Source of the DNA: Atherix ibis | Lineage: Eukaryota > Arthropoda > Insecta > Diptera > Athericidae | Reading direction: 5' to 3' | NCBI GenBank assembly: GCA_958298945.1 | Contig: OY282610.1 | Coordinates: 21,166,233 to 21,230,232, forward strand | Length of the DNA stretch: 64,000 nt | Shown here: positions 55,443 to 64,000 of the stretch, in pieces | How the letters are laid out: every line of letters begins with the position of its first letter | Numbering within the stretch: position 1 is the first letter of the stretch | Program-made: the position numbers and the translations under genes | Notes under the pieces: model-generated | Told to the model about the DNA's origin: nothing | The model's database searches: none | The model's input: the letters and a program-made list of their open reading frames with translations, nothing else

Positions 55443-57779
55443 CATCAATGAAAATTGTTAGGCGAAGAACGAGAAAATTTCTGTTTTGCGCACATTTAAG
55501 TCTTCAGGATATTCTCACGATTAAAGAGATGAACTTTTCTATTTGTTTTTATTTTTTGTTTTAATTTAATTGACGTTATTGCAGTTTTGCTTTTGCACGT
55601 TAAATACTTGCATTTTGGATGGTAGTTAATCAAATCCATCAACATGAGATAAACCGAACGATATCATATATAAATTAAATATTCTATAGCGTTTGGCTAA
55701 TTAATTAATTTCGATTGTGATAGTGTGTTGTGGGGGGTTTGGAGTTGGATTTTGTAATTGGATTTTTGTGAATGAATTTTATTGGGTTCCGTACAAAAAC
55801 CATACAATATTAATGACTATTCTAGTCCGATTGATGAGCAACTATGTGTATTTATATATACCATAGATCCGACAGGTCATAGTTGCTACAAGTGCGGTTA
55901 CAAAAGAATTATTCATAAATTGTGATATTTCCGAGGAGCCTATTTGTTTTCTGATACACTAGGCTATGTCCGTATTTATTCCGGTGTTATTCCATCTCAA
56001 CTGCTATCCGGCTATTAGTAGATCTATTCATCCTGCAAAAAAGTTAAAACCCGTCATTCCCTTTACCAGGCAATGTAAGTAAATGAAGACATCACATCTG
56101 GAAGAATTAACGTTTATCAATCCGGAATTTTGGCATAAGAATGAATTGGCTTATTACTCTTATCTTAAAGGTGTATGTACGTAATTTTCCCTTTAACGGC
56201 AAGGTGTGTTAGGTATGCCCCTCACCCGATTGATTGACTTAATTGCACAAATCAACCCAAATGGATAATATAGCATCTATTTAACTACTCACTATAGTTA
56301 CATCTGTGACCCTTTCCATGATTACAAAAATAAATACAATTTTTAATCCTTATCGTAGGTTTTTATCTTAAAGTAAAATTTAATTGGAAAAAAAATATTA
56401 AAAAACTTTTATTAAAGAAAAGGAACAAAACGAATTTCATCAATAATTTATGATATTCTAATTGATATTCTCGAAGAAAAATAAAAACAATAATTAAAAT
56501 CCTTTTTCCATCGGATGCTATGAATAAATTTTATTGATTAACATTAATTCTAAATATTCTGTACCAAAAAAAAACATTTCATTTAGTCTTCAATTTTCAT
56601 TTGGAATTATTTTCCACTTCTCCGGATACTTTCGAAGAAAATACTTTAATTGCATTCAACGGTCCAACGGTTTGGTTAAGGGCAGGGGGGATGAGATGAG
56701 GAATGTATAAAAAAAAATTCGGATATTAAAGAACGTGAAGTTCAAAGTAAGTTTGACCAATGCGGCCATACTCAGAGAACACCTTGTGTTAATAGGCATG
56801 CTTTTCTCTAGCTTTATGAGGAAATTGTGAGAGGGGGAGGGGGTTCGAAATTTATATAAAGTGGTGCTCTCATATTCACCACAACAACAAAAAATCATAC
56901 CTGGACACTAAGGCGTAAATGGATACAATTTAAAGGCGAAAAAGAACTGCAGAAAAATAATGAGGTTATGTAAAAAAAACTATTTTTGAAAGTTATATTT
57001 AGGGAGAAAAAGAAAACCTAAAGCTTGCTGGAAAGGGAACAGGGAACGTAGGGAAGGCAAAAAGAAACTGTTAGAAGCTGTTACCTCTCTCCATGGCCAT
57101 TCTCCAAATCCTCCCATCGACACTCCTCGGCCAAATAATTTTGGAGCGCCCCTATTTTGGCAACGATTATTACTCCTACGACACCCGTCAATTCAGAAAA
57201 TTAGGGTCGTCGAACTGGTAGTCTGCCAGAGCAGGATTAACTTAATCCTTACAAATCTGTTTTCCTAAGTTTTTAACAATTTATCAATAACTAATAAATA
57301 ATAATAATATTAAATAAATAAATAAATAGAAATTATTCTTTTCTTTCCATTTCGCATAATTTGTCTATTTCCTCTTTCTCAGCTTTCTTTTTAAAAATAA
57401 CTTTAATAATTATTATTATTCATTAATTATACAACAAAATCACTACCTCATGCTAAGCTAACAGGATCAGTTGTTCCACAATATCCATAATTATAAAGTT
57501 AATATGTGTTTGGCATGAAACTATAGCATCCAGAGGGGATAGGGGATCACAATTAGTAGCGTCTAAACAAAAATGCATAGTTTTATTAAAATTCCTAATA
57601 AATGTGCTTTTTTTAGGTTATGTTATATTTTCCACTGCAATACAACTAAAATATTATCCGTTTAATTAACTCATTCATTTTGAAAATAATTTCGATATAA
57701 TAAAAAAATTTTTTTTTTATAGAAAACTTTTATTAAATTATCGACCAAAATACACAATTTTTTTCATATATCATTGAAA
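55443..57779. other. Intergenic, nothing recognised
   Basis: AT-rich, with slightly richer patches at 56660-56900 and 57040-57240. An 80-codon minus-strand ORF at 56656-56898 shows no domain or similarity. No transposon ends were seen. Confidence 0.45.
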
Positions 57780-57785
57780 TTTATT
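57780..57785 (-). terminator. Poly(A) signal AATAAA
   Basis: On the minus strand AATAAA lies about 10 bases after the stop codon (57795-57797) of the small gene described next. This supports the end of a real transcript, although AATAAA is common by chance in AT-rich DNA. Confidence 0.5.
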
Positions 57786-57794
57786 TGATGGATT

Positions 57795-58121
57795 TTAAGT
57801 GCACAAAGGACGGAGCTGCAGGATCGCTGCGTCGATTGCTAAAATATTATTGTCTATGGCCTGTATGAACTGTACAATATTATTGTCGGTGGGCGTGAAG
57901 GAATGAATAATTTCGTTAAAATTTTCTACAGCAGGTTGGATCCATGGCCTATATTCATCAATCCAAACATCTATCATCTGTAAAGACTGTTGTTTAAGAG
58001 CGGCAACATCATTTCCTAATGGCCCACCACCGTGCTGAATAATATTCAGATTCTTTTCGAAGATACTCCTGAAAGATACAGTCACGTCTCTCACTATGGT
58101 CATATATTCAAAAACGTTCAT
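57795..58121 (-). CDS. Small hypothetical protein, 108 aa, possible host gene
   Basis: The ATG at 58121 (context ATAAAATG) opens a 108-residue frame beginning MNVFEYMTIVRDVTVSFRSI and ending LQLRPLCT. I do not recognise the family. It has no signal peptide or membrane segment; the sequence looks helical, with a GGGPLGND turn near residues 32-39 and a Trp/Pro-containing middle (WIDEYRPWIQPAVENF). Composition is not that of chance AT-rich translation and there are no transposon motifs. A consensus-like acceptor (TTTCAG) lies 10 bases upstream of the ATG, and a strong donor (GTAAGT) 69 bases further up, with AATAAA just downstream of the stop. Together these suggest an expressed gene with a leader intron. 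A chance ORF is the alternative. Confidence 0.55.
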   Translation of the reverse strand: MNVFEYMTIVRDVTVSFRSIFEKNLNIIQHGGGPLGNDVAALKQQSLQMIDVWIDEYRPWIQPAVENFNEIIHSFTPTDNNIVQFIQAIDNNILAIDAAILQLRPLCT

Positions 58122-58131
58122 TTTATATCCT

Positions 58132-58200
58132 CTGAAATGGAATTATGATCGATTATTTAATATTAAGTTACCAAAATAATATATAATATCTTACACTTAC
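58132..58200 (-). other. Putative 69-bp intron in the 5' UTR
   Basis: On the minus strand the donor is TTTTG|GTAAGTGTAAG (intron starts at 58200) and the acceptor TTCCATTTCAG| (intron ends at 58132). About 70 bp is a typical small arthropod intron. In every phase that joins the downstream ATG frame the upstream exon has a stop and no in-frame ATG after it, so the exon is best read as untranslated leader. Confidence 0.5.
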
Positions 58201-58350
58201 CAAAATCTTTATCTTGATAAAACCGCGAAATGTGCTTTGATGAGATCTTTCAGAAAATAATACGCCTACGAATTGGGTATACCATGAAGTTGTTTCATTA
58301 AAGATCTCTACGGAGACACAAATGCGCAAACAAGATTGGATGAAAATCAA
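58201..58350 (-). other. Putative non-coding first exon of the 58.1-kb gene
   Basis: The exon would end at 58201 before the GTAAGT donor. Its start is uncertain. I see no clear TATA box or initiator; the sequence immediately upstream is A/T homopolymer-rich. A second possible acceptor (TGTCTCCGTAG) near 58305 could make it shorter. Confidence 0.35.
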
Positions 58351-58540
58351 TAAAGCTTTTTTATTATAATAAAAAAAAAATTACTCCGATATTTTTTGAT
58401 CTTATCCAATTAATATTATTTGCAAAAAAAAAAACAAAAAAAAAACAGATCAAATATGTGATTTGAAAGTGTAAAATGTATCCTGCGAAAATTTGTTTCG
58501 AATTCGAAAGTATTTCACCACCCAAACCGGTATTGCATAA

Positions 58541-58690
58541 ATGCGAAAACTTGAGACAAATCTGCTCTTGTTGTTGTTGCTGACGTTGGTTGTCATTATT
58601 TCAACTGACATTAGTACTGAAACGTGTATTCTAGGCGCCAAGCCACTGAAGGCATTTTTGCGAGAAAAACTATCGGAATGGGGAAATTAA
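58541..58690 (+). CDS. Possible short secreted peptide, 49 aa
   Basis: The ATG at 58541 opens MRKLETNLLLLLLLTLVVII, a basic start followed by about 14 hydrophobic residues, as in a signal peptide. The remainder runs STDISTETCILGAKPLKAFL and REKLSEWGN, then TAA at 58688-58690. A cleavage after the hydrophobic core would leave a mature peptide of about 25-28 residues with one cysteine. It lies divergent from the minus-strand gene, with about 190 bp between its start and that gene's putative first exon. The CTCTTGTTGTTGTTG run that encodes the leucines is also a simple repeat, so a chance ORF is a serious alternative. No intron or poly(A) signal was identified. Confidence 0.3.
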   Translation: MRKLETNLLLLLLLTLVVIISTDISTETCILGAKPLKAFLREKLSEWGN

Positions 58691-59740
58691 ATTAGAAATG
58701 GAATGCAACACTGCTTTTCTTGGGAGGTAAATTAGCGTAGGACAATGCCGCTAACCCGTGTATGGTAGGCCAGTATGCTACGACTGTACATATCTGATCT
58801 ATAACTTTATTAAGCTCATTAATTTTTTCTCTGGGTTTTTTAAATTTTATTTCCAGTTTTTTCTCCCTTTTCCATTTTCTTTATACACCCTTCTTATCGT
58901 TCCTGATTCCCTTTTTATTCGGTATTTAAAAAAATTCGACTCATTTTTCTGTCCCCTCCCTTGTGAAATGATCAGCTTTGGTGTGTTTCCGTATAACTTT
59001 GTGCTTCGTCACACATGCTTTAGCAGGGTCACTGCTAACCTTTGAATCTGCAGCACCGTAATGCAATCGACGACCTTGCCAACAGCAGAGACCAGGTGCT
59101 CGCTGAGGACGTTCGTATTGAGTCGGACTCGTCTTTACCTTCCCCCTCCTGACACCCACACACAGAAATATATTTGACAATTCCAAATTCTCGATATAAC
59201 AAAAGTGTCGCCCCTATTATTGCGGCTGTTATGATCTTGTGTGTGTGTGATCGGCCCCAACTATATATCGGAAGATTTTCCATCGCCATAACACTCCCCA
59301 CCACATTACTCATCAGCTTAAAGGGTGACTCAACTTTGAGAATTGCGAAAGTTTATCTTTGATGATGAACAATTTTATTTAAGGTAATAAGTTTTTCTTG
59401 GGGTTTTAAAATTTTCCCTAAAATTTGTTTTTTTTGGTTGAGAAGCTTTGCAAAAGTTATATTATTATTATGCTCGCTGAACAATTAAAAACCGAAAATT
59501 AATTATTGTAAATTTAAATTAAATTGGTTCCAATAATGGCTCTGATCGCAAATCGATTTTTGAGCAAAACAAATAAGGAATTTCGTCCTTTTTTTATTTT
59601 TTTTCGACAATTTGTAGTGATTTTTTATTTAATTCCTTTTAAAACTACATAAAAATAGTTTAAATAAATATTTTTATTGCATTTTAAAGTACAATTAATA
59701 CTACTGCGAATTAAAAAATAATATTACAAAACTAGAATGA
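58691..59740. other. Intergenic with an exon-like unassigned patch
   Basis: Around 59040-59160 the plus strand reads LQHRNAIDDLANSRDQVLAE and DVRIESDSSLPSPS, with balanced codon use unlike the flanks. The minus strand of the same region is open for 92 codons (59035-59313). I cannot assign either. The rest is AT-rich. Confidence 0.4.
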
Positions 59741-59744
59741 ATGG

Positions 59745-60190
59745 AAACAGCGAGGTCGAGTGTTGGTGAAAGTTCGGGTACCTCCCATCGATGCCGTGCA
59801 CAAGAATTGGGTCTTACACAACAGCTGCAGGCAAATGACCATGAACGGCCGCGAGACTGGAGTGCTCGAGCTCTACAGCTCGGTATAGACGATTACCATT
59901 TTTGGTAAAAAAAAATCATTATGAGCGACGAAGCACATTTCAACTTGGCTGGCTTTGTTAATATTAACAGAATAGCCACTATTGGGGCTCTGAAAACCCT
60001 CAACTGATACACCAAAGACCACTTCACTCTCGTAGGAAAACTGTGTGGTTTGGCATTAGGGCCGGCGGGTTCATTGGGCCATATTTCTTTGAGGATGCTG
60101 GAGGCGATGCTGTAACAGTTACTAGTCAATCCAGAGGCAAGGATTTGACCGACACATATTCATTACATAATGCTGAAGATCATATAATCA
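59745..60190 (+). pseudogene. Tc1/mariner-superfamily transposase relic (FQQDGA-type)
   Basis: The plus strand reads RCRAQELGLTQQLQANDHER near 59790, then MSDEAHFNLAGFVNINRIAT near 59920 carrying the first catalytic aspartate (F-S-D-E-A-H-F in the family). Then, through shifted frames, LKTLN-YTKDHFTL and GPAGSLGHISLRMLEAML correspond to the V-x-V-W-C-G...G-G-I-I-G-P-Y-F-F-E-D-A-G block. It ends before the second aspartate region. No terminal repeats were seen. Confidence 0.65.
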
Positions 60191-60430
60191 ACTAATATCT
60201 GCTTCCTAGTTTTCTTTGTTGTTGATTAAATGTGATTTATAAGTTGATTTGTATTGTAAATATTTCACAGGTAAATTGTAAGAAATAAAACGAGAAAACG
60301 TGAATTTCGGGCACGTAAAAGCGGGGTCTCACTGTATTTGTAAAAATTTCTAATAATGATTATAATAAGACTAATAATTAAAATTAATATTGTATATAAA
60401 AATAATTAGATAAAACTTCAGTTTCGACTA
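60191..60430. other. AT-rich intergenic DNA
   Basis: Nothing recognised. Confidence 0.5.
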
Positions 60431-60775
60431 CTACGACACGAACACTACTACCCGTGTCGACGGCCAAACGCCGAATCTCCAGCCTACCACAAATCCGGCA
60501 ACTGCTGCATTCGATGTGTCTTCTTGATTCCCTTCGGTGCTTTCGACCTCATGTAATGTAATTTCTAACCTCAATGTTGTCCCTTTGACTCCAGAGCTTC
60601 TTCTGTGTCCTCCAATAGGAGTAACGATGACAGGTACTTGGAGTTTCTCAGGATTTGTAGTAATTTGTTTTACGTTGGCTGCCTTACTCCATGTTTTGAT
60701 GATGACCCATTTGTGCATTAGTCCCATTTGCCATATTACCGGCCTGCCTCCCGGTATAACCTGTCATTTGATATA
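60431..60775 (-). CDS. Unassigned 98-codon reading frame
   Basis: The minus-strand frame begins MGLMHKWVIIKTWSKAANVK and continues QITTNPEKLQVPVIVTPIGG, then runs to FGVWPSTRVVVFVS. An upstream in-frame part, QVIPGGRPVIWQ, extends it to about 60770. Codon use is less AT-biased than the surroundings, so it is probably derived from a coding sequence, but I cannot name the family. Both strands are open over part of it. It may be a piece of a transposon ORF related to the LINE ORF1 just to the right, which is only a guess. Confidence 0.3.
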
Positions 60776-61206
60776 AACTTGTTTGTCTATCTAGATCTGC
60801 GTAAAAAGATGGGCAAGTCGTAGCATAATTACACTGTTATAAATTGCTTATAAATAATGAGTTTGACGTCCTAACGTAGGATTTCTGAACGATACATTCT
60901 CAGAAGCCTATAATACAATATATGCCGTTGGCTATTTTAACTTAAGGTTTTTGTTAAGATTCAAGCTTAGATACTTAAGATTCTCCATGCTTCTCATTAT
61001 CGAGTCAGCCTTATCTCCAAACCCGCACAGTCTACGCATTTTTTCTTCCATGACGTCGTGACGCATAAGCAATCTGACTTTGGAATATTTGCTTGAAGAA
61101 CCCATTCAATGTCGTCTGCTGTTGATGATACAGATTCCACAGCCAGCAGAGAATTTTTGAAACTGGTTGGACGTCCTCAGCGTCCGAGGATAAAGGTGAA
61201 ACGTTA

Positions 61207-61726
61207 ATGTGTACGAGAATAAAGGTGGAAGAACCGTACATTAGCAAAGATATAGTCCAATGCTATAGATGCCAAGAGTACGGGCACACCAAGGCTTATT
61301 GTCGGCATAATCCAAAATGCGTGAAATGTGCAAGTGAACACCTCACCAGGGAGTACAGTAAAAGTAAGGCAATCCCAGCCAAATGCGTTCTCTGCAACGG
61401 TAGCCATCCCGAAAACTATAAGGGTTGCTCCACTTATAAGAAGCTTCAGGAGAAAATAAACCCAAACACCAAAAAGAACATCCAATCAGAAGCAACGAGA
61501 ACCTCAATAACAGCAACAACAGCAGCCACAACTGCAATAACCGCAACAGCAACAACATAGCAGTAATAATTATATTCCCCCTCCATCATTGTTATCCCAA
61601 GATATATCCTCAATGTTCTCCCAATTAACCAACACACTCATAGAGCAACTAAATAAAATACTAACCCCATTTTTAAATGCTTTGATGTCCATTGTGTCAG
61701 CTTTATCGTCCACTGTTCAAAATTAA
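61207..61726 (+). pseudogene. LINE ORF1 (gag-like) with three zinc knuckles
   Basis: The frame contains CYRCQEYGHTKAYC (C-x2-C-x4-H-x4-C), CVKCASEHLTREY (third knuckle cysteine changed to Tyr) and CVLCNGSHPENYKGC (C-x2-C-x3-H-x6-C). This triplet of knuckles is characteristic of Jockey-type ORF1 RNA-binding proteins. A Thr/Ala-rich stretch made of ACA/GCA repeats follows, with a stop at 61558. In another frame the natural tail continues (PPPSLLSQDISSMFSQLTNT) to TAA at 61724-61726. The N-terminal half is missing. Confidence 0.75.
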
Positions 61727-62775
61727 ATGTTGTCGTGCACCGAAAATTCCCTCTCCATCCTTTTATGGAACGCAAATGGATTGAACCTCCATCATCAAGA
61801 ACTGGACATTCTCCTACATGACAGACGTATTGGCATTGCCAGATCATACAGAACTGATCATCCTGACAATACGGCGCATGGTGGAACAGCTATCCTTATA
61901 AGAAAATCCATTAAACATAACATTTGGTAAATACTTTTGCTCCCCATGATGATATAGAAGACAAATCACATACTAGCAAAATTATCGAAGAACTAATATT
62001 TCACTCTCTATGAGTCTTCCTCCCAAAAATTTTAAGCCCTCGGAAATTAAATTTAAAATTCTGCGTCTTTCCAGTAAAAAAGCTCCTAGTTATAATCGAA
62101 TAACAGCTCCTATTCTAAGGCAACTTTCCCGAAAAGCTTTAATAGTATCCTGCGCATAACCTATTTTCCCTTACTCTGGAAATATTCTGTTATTAAAATG
62201 ATTCCTAAACCAAATAAACCCATTAATTCTCCTTTCTCATATAGACTTATCAGCCTATTACCAATTCTTGGTAAGATATTTGAAAAAACTCCTATTAAAA
62301 CGACTCTACGCAGTTCTAGTTAAAGAAAAAATTATTCCTGATCACCAATTTGACTTCCGATCTGAACACTCCACTATCCAGCAATGCCATCGCATTGTTG
62401 ATCATATTGCATCCTCTCTTTTGATAGTGTGTGGCATCCTGGATTCCTTTAGAAACTCAAGAGCTTTCTTCCTTCAACATACTAACTTATCATAAATTCA
62501 TATCTCTCCCAATGATATTTTCAAGTTGCAATTAACTCAGAATCTTCGGAAATATATCCTATTCTAGCCGGAGTCCCACAAGGCAGTATCCTTGGTCCCA
62601 TCTTATATAATATTTATACGCATGACATCCCAGCTTATGCTTATAATATCATTGCTACTTATGCAGACGATACGGCCATACTTGCTACCCATTCAAATCC
62701 TGACAGAGCTTCCAAAATTTACAATCCTATATCCACAACTTTCAAAATAAAAAAAAGAACCCATTCCTTATAGTA
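61727..62775 (+). pseudogene. LINE ORF2 endonuclease start and reverse transcriptase, broken
   Basis: ORF2 begins with ATG at 61727, directly after the ORF1 stop (TAAATG). SILLWNANGLNLHHQELDIL is the start of the apurinic-type endonuclease (W-N-A-N-G-L motif) and DHPDNTAHGGTAILIRKSIK a later part; the segment between is deleted. RT remnants follow in changing frames: SKKAPSYNRITAPILRQLSR, MIPKPNKPINSP, KIIPDHQFDFRSEHST and IQQCHRIVDHIASSL. Motif A is deleted. GVPQGSILGPILYNIYTHDI near 62570 (motif B) and ATYADDTAILATHSNPDRAS near 62655 (motif C) are intact. Confidence 0.8.
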
Positions 62776-63235
62776 TTCTGTCAGTTAATTGACTGATACC
62801 TTCATAGCTTCTAATGCTACTTTAGGTCGCATGGATGCACTGTAAACTAGAGTATCGTCGGTGAATAATACCAGGACCTTGCATATATCTGCAATGTAAA
62901 GATTATATAGCTTAGGACCAATTAATGAGCCTTGAGGTATGCCTGACATTACCTCGAACAACCTCGAGTATACGTCTCCACATTTCAGTCTGGCTTTTCT
63001 TAAAGCTAGAAAACTAATTATTAGATTAAGCAGATATTTTGAAAATTTAATTTTGATGAGTTTGAATAAAAATTTTGAAAATTTCATTTTGATGAGTTTA
63101 AAAGTGCGTGCTGCGTAGTGTGGCCTTCACAAAAACCCATATTAGAATTCCGGAATTATGTTCTCTTCCTCAACGAAGAGATTAAGTCTATCTAAGATGA
63201 TCCTTTCAAACAATTTTCCTACATTAGAAAGGAGT
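62776..63235 (-). pseudogene. LINE reverse-transcriptase fragment, another lineage
   Basis: On the minus strand from about 63230, FERIILDRLNLFVEEENIIP and EF.YGF give the finger region. After a deletion, LRKARLKCGDVYSRLFEVMS and GIPQGSLIGPKLYNLYIADI (motif B) and VLFTDDTLVYSASM (motif C, F-T-D-D) follow. It lies tail-to-tail with the LINE at 61.2-62.8 kb. The wording differs from that LINE, so this is a separate family. Confidence 0.75.
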
Positions 63236-63289
63236 AATATTGGCCGGAAATATGCTTTCCATATCTTTCCATAGAGATTAAGTCTATCC

Positions 63290-64000
63290 AAATTTGGAGT
63301 AAAAATTTGCGGTTAAAATTTGCAATAAAAAATTGGCAGTAAAAATGTTACGTAAAAATTTACGGTAAAAAGTTTGAATAAATATTTTGAGTAAAATTTT
63401 TCAGTAAACATTTAATTTTCAGAAAAATTGTCAGTAAAAATTTTGAGTAAAAATTTGCGGTGAAAATTTGCGGTAAAAATTTCTGGTAAAATTTTAATTT
63501 TTAGTAAAAATTTTAAGTGAAAATCTGTCATTAAAAATTTTGAGTAAAAATTTGCAGTTAAAATTTGCAATAAAATTTGCGGTGAAATTTTTTTTTTTTT
63601 AGTAAAAATCTATCATTGAAAATTTGTAGTAAAAATTTTGAGTAAAAATTTGCGGTTAAAATTTGCAATAAAAATTAGCGGTAAAAATGTTACGTAAAAA
63701 TTTACGGTAAAAAATTTGAGTAAATATTTTGAGTAAAAATTTTCAGTAAACTTTTTATTTTGAGAAAAATTGTCAGTAAAAAACGTCAGTAAAAATTTTG
63801 AGTAAAAATTTGCGGTAAAAATTTCTGGTAAAAATTTAATTTTTAGTAAAAATTTTAAGTGAAAATCTGTCATTAAAAATTTGTATTAAAAATGTTGAGT
63901 AAAAATTTGCAGTTAAAATTTGCAATAAAAATTTACGTTGAAAATGTTACGTAAAAATTTACGGTTAAAAAATTTTAGTAAATATTTTGAGTAAACATTT
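63290..64000 (+). repeat. AT-rich minisatellite running off the window
   Basis: The array is made of short units such as AGTAAAAATTTGCGGTAAAA and variants (GTCAGTAAAAA, TTTTGAGTAAA). A block with GTTACGTAAAAATTTACGG occurs at about 63348, 63689 and 63946 (spacing about 341 and 257 bp), so there is a variable higher-order arrangement. The open minus-strand frame over 63613-63873 is a by-product of the repeat. The array continues beyond the right edge. Confidence 0.9.

Larger units (their letters stand above)
61200..62775 (+). mobile_element. Jockey-like LINE relic with ORF1 and ORF2 parts
   Basis: ORF1 zinc knuckles (61207-61560), the ORF1 tail, the ORF2 endonuclease start and the RT domain follow in order, with a large internal deletion between endonuclease and RT. 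The RT wording (DHQFDFRSEHSTIQQCHRIV) is close to the 10.6-kb LINE, so both belong to one family. Confidence 0.8.

Noticed and set aside
56656..56898. 80-codon minus-strand ORF as a gene
   Set aside because: No similarity, no splice or poly(A) context, and a composition compatible with chance.
58168..58350. 60-codon minus-strand ORF as a coding first exon of the 58-kb gene
   Set aside because: Its phase at the GTAAGT donor leads to an immediate stop after splicing, so the exon is better read as untranslated leader.
63613..63873. Minus-strand ORF rich in NFYSKFLLKFFT
   Set aside because: By-product of the AT-rich minisatellite at the right edge.

Overview
This window looks like a transposon- and satellite-rich stretch of an AT-rich eukaryotic nuclear genome, most likely an arthropod and probably an insect. 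The evidence is indirect: at least five distinct mariner/Tc1 transposase lineages (including copies close to the Mos1/mauritiana and Himar1/irritans groups), several Jockey-like LINEs, and LINE fragments of the R1/I type with a C-terminal CCHC knuckle. There are no bacterial-style operons, no rRNA and no convincing tRNA. I cannot name the species.

Layout. 1-5 kb: AT-rich DNA with a foldback mariner derivative and LINE and Tc1-like scraps. 5-10.1 kb: two nearly complete mariners (5022-6299 and 8840-10078) with degraded mariner/Tc1 relics between them. 10.1-13.8 kb: a Jockey-like LINE carrying a 360-bp internal tandem duplication and interrupted by a mariner whose TA duplication is visible. 15.4-17.3 kb: a GC-richer R1-like LINE 3' half with its 3' UTR. 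17.9-20.2 kb: a ~180-bp tandem array, then an irritans-type mariner that has lost two of its three catalytic aspartates. 22-28.7 kb: mariner relics, antisense R1-type 3' UTR copies and a mauritiana-type mariner. 30.7-32.9 kb: a satellite in which two diverged ~186-bp monomers alternate to give a ~372-bp dimer. 33.4-41.3 kb: a triplicated reverse-transcriptase motif, a second mauritiana mariner, and a 5'-truncated LINE with a 14-bp target-site duplication inside an older LINE. 43.9-46.5 kb: a 196-bp satellite, an R1-type scrap and a mariner. 48.9-52.2 kb: a mariner beside a 2-kb minisatellite. 53.5-55.4 kb: a 3'-truncated mariner and a LINE tail. 57.7-58.7 kb: the only good candidate for host genes, a small minus-strand gene with a 5'-UTR intron and a poly(A) signal, and opposite it a possible 49-residue secreted peptide. 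59.7-63.2 kb: a Tc1-like relic, an unassigned ORF and two LINE relics. 63.3 kb to the end: another AT-rich minisatellite.

The transposons work together only in the sense of nesting and decay. None of the transposases or reverse transcriptases is fully intact, although the mariners at 8840 and 53535 keep all three catalytic aspartates and were probably active recently. The most informative signals are the dimeric satellite, the mosaic relationships among sister mariner copies, a shared internal deletion marking a non-autonomous mariner lineage, and the possible divergent small-gene pair near 58 kb.
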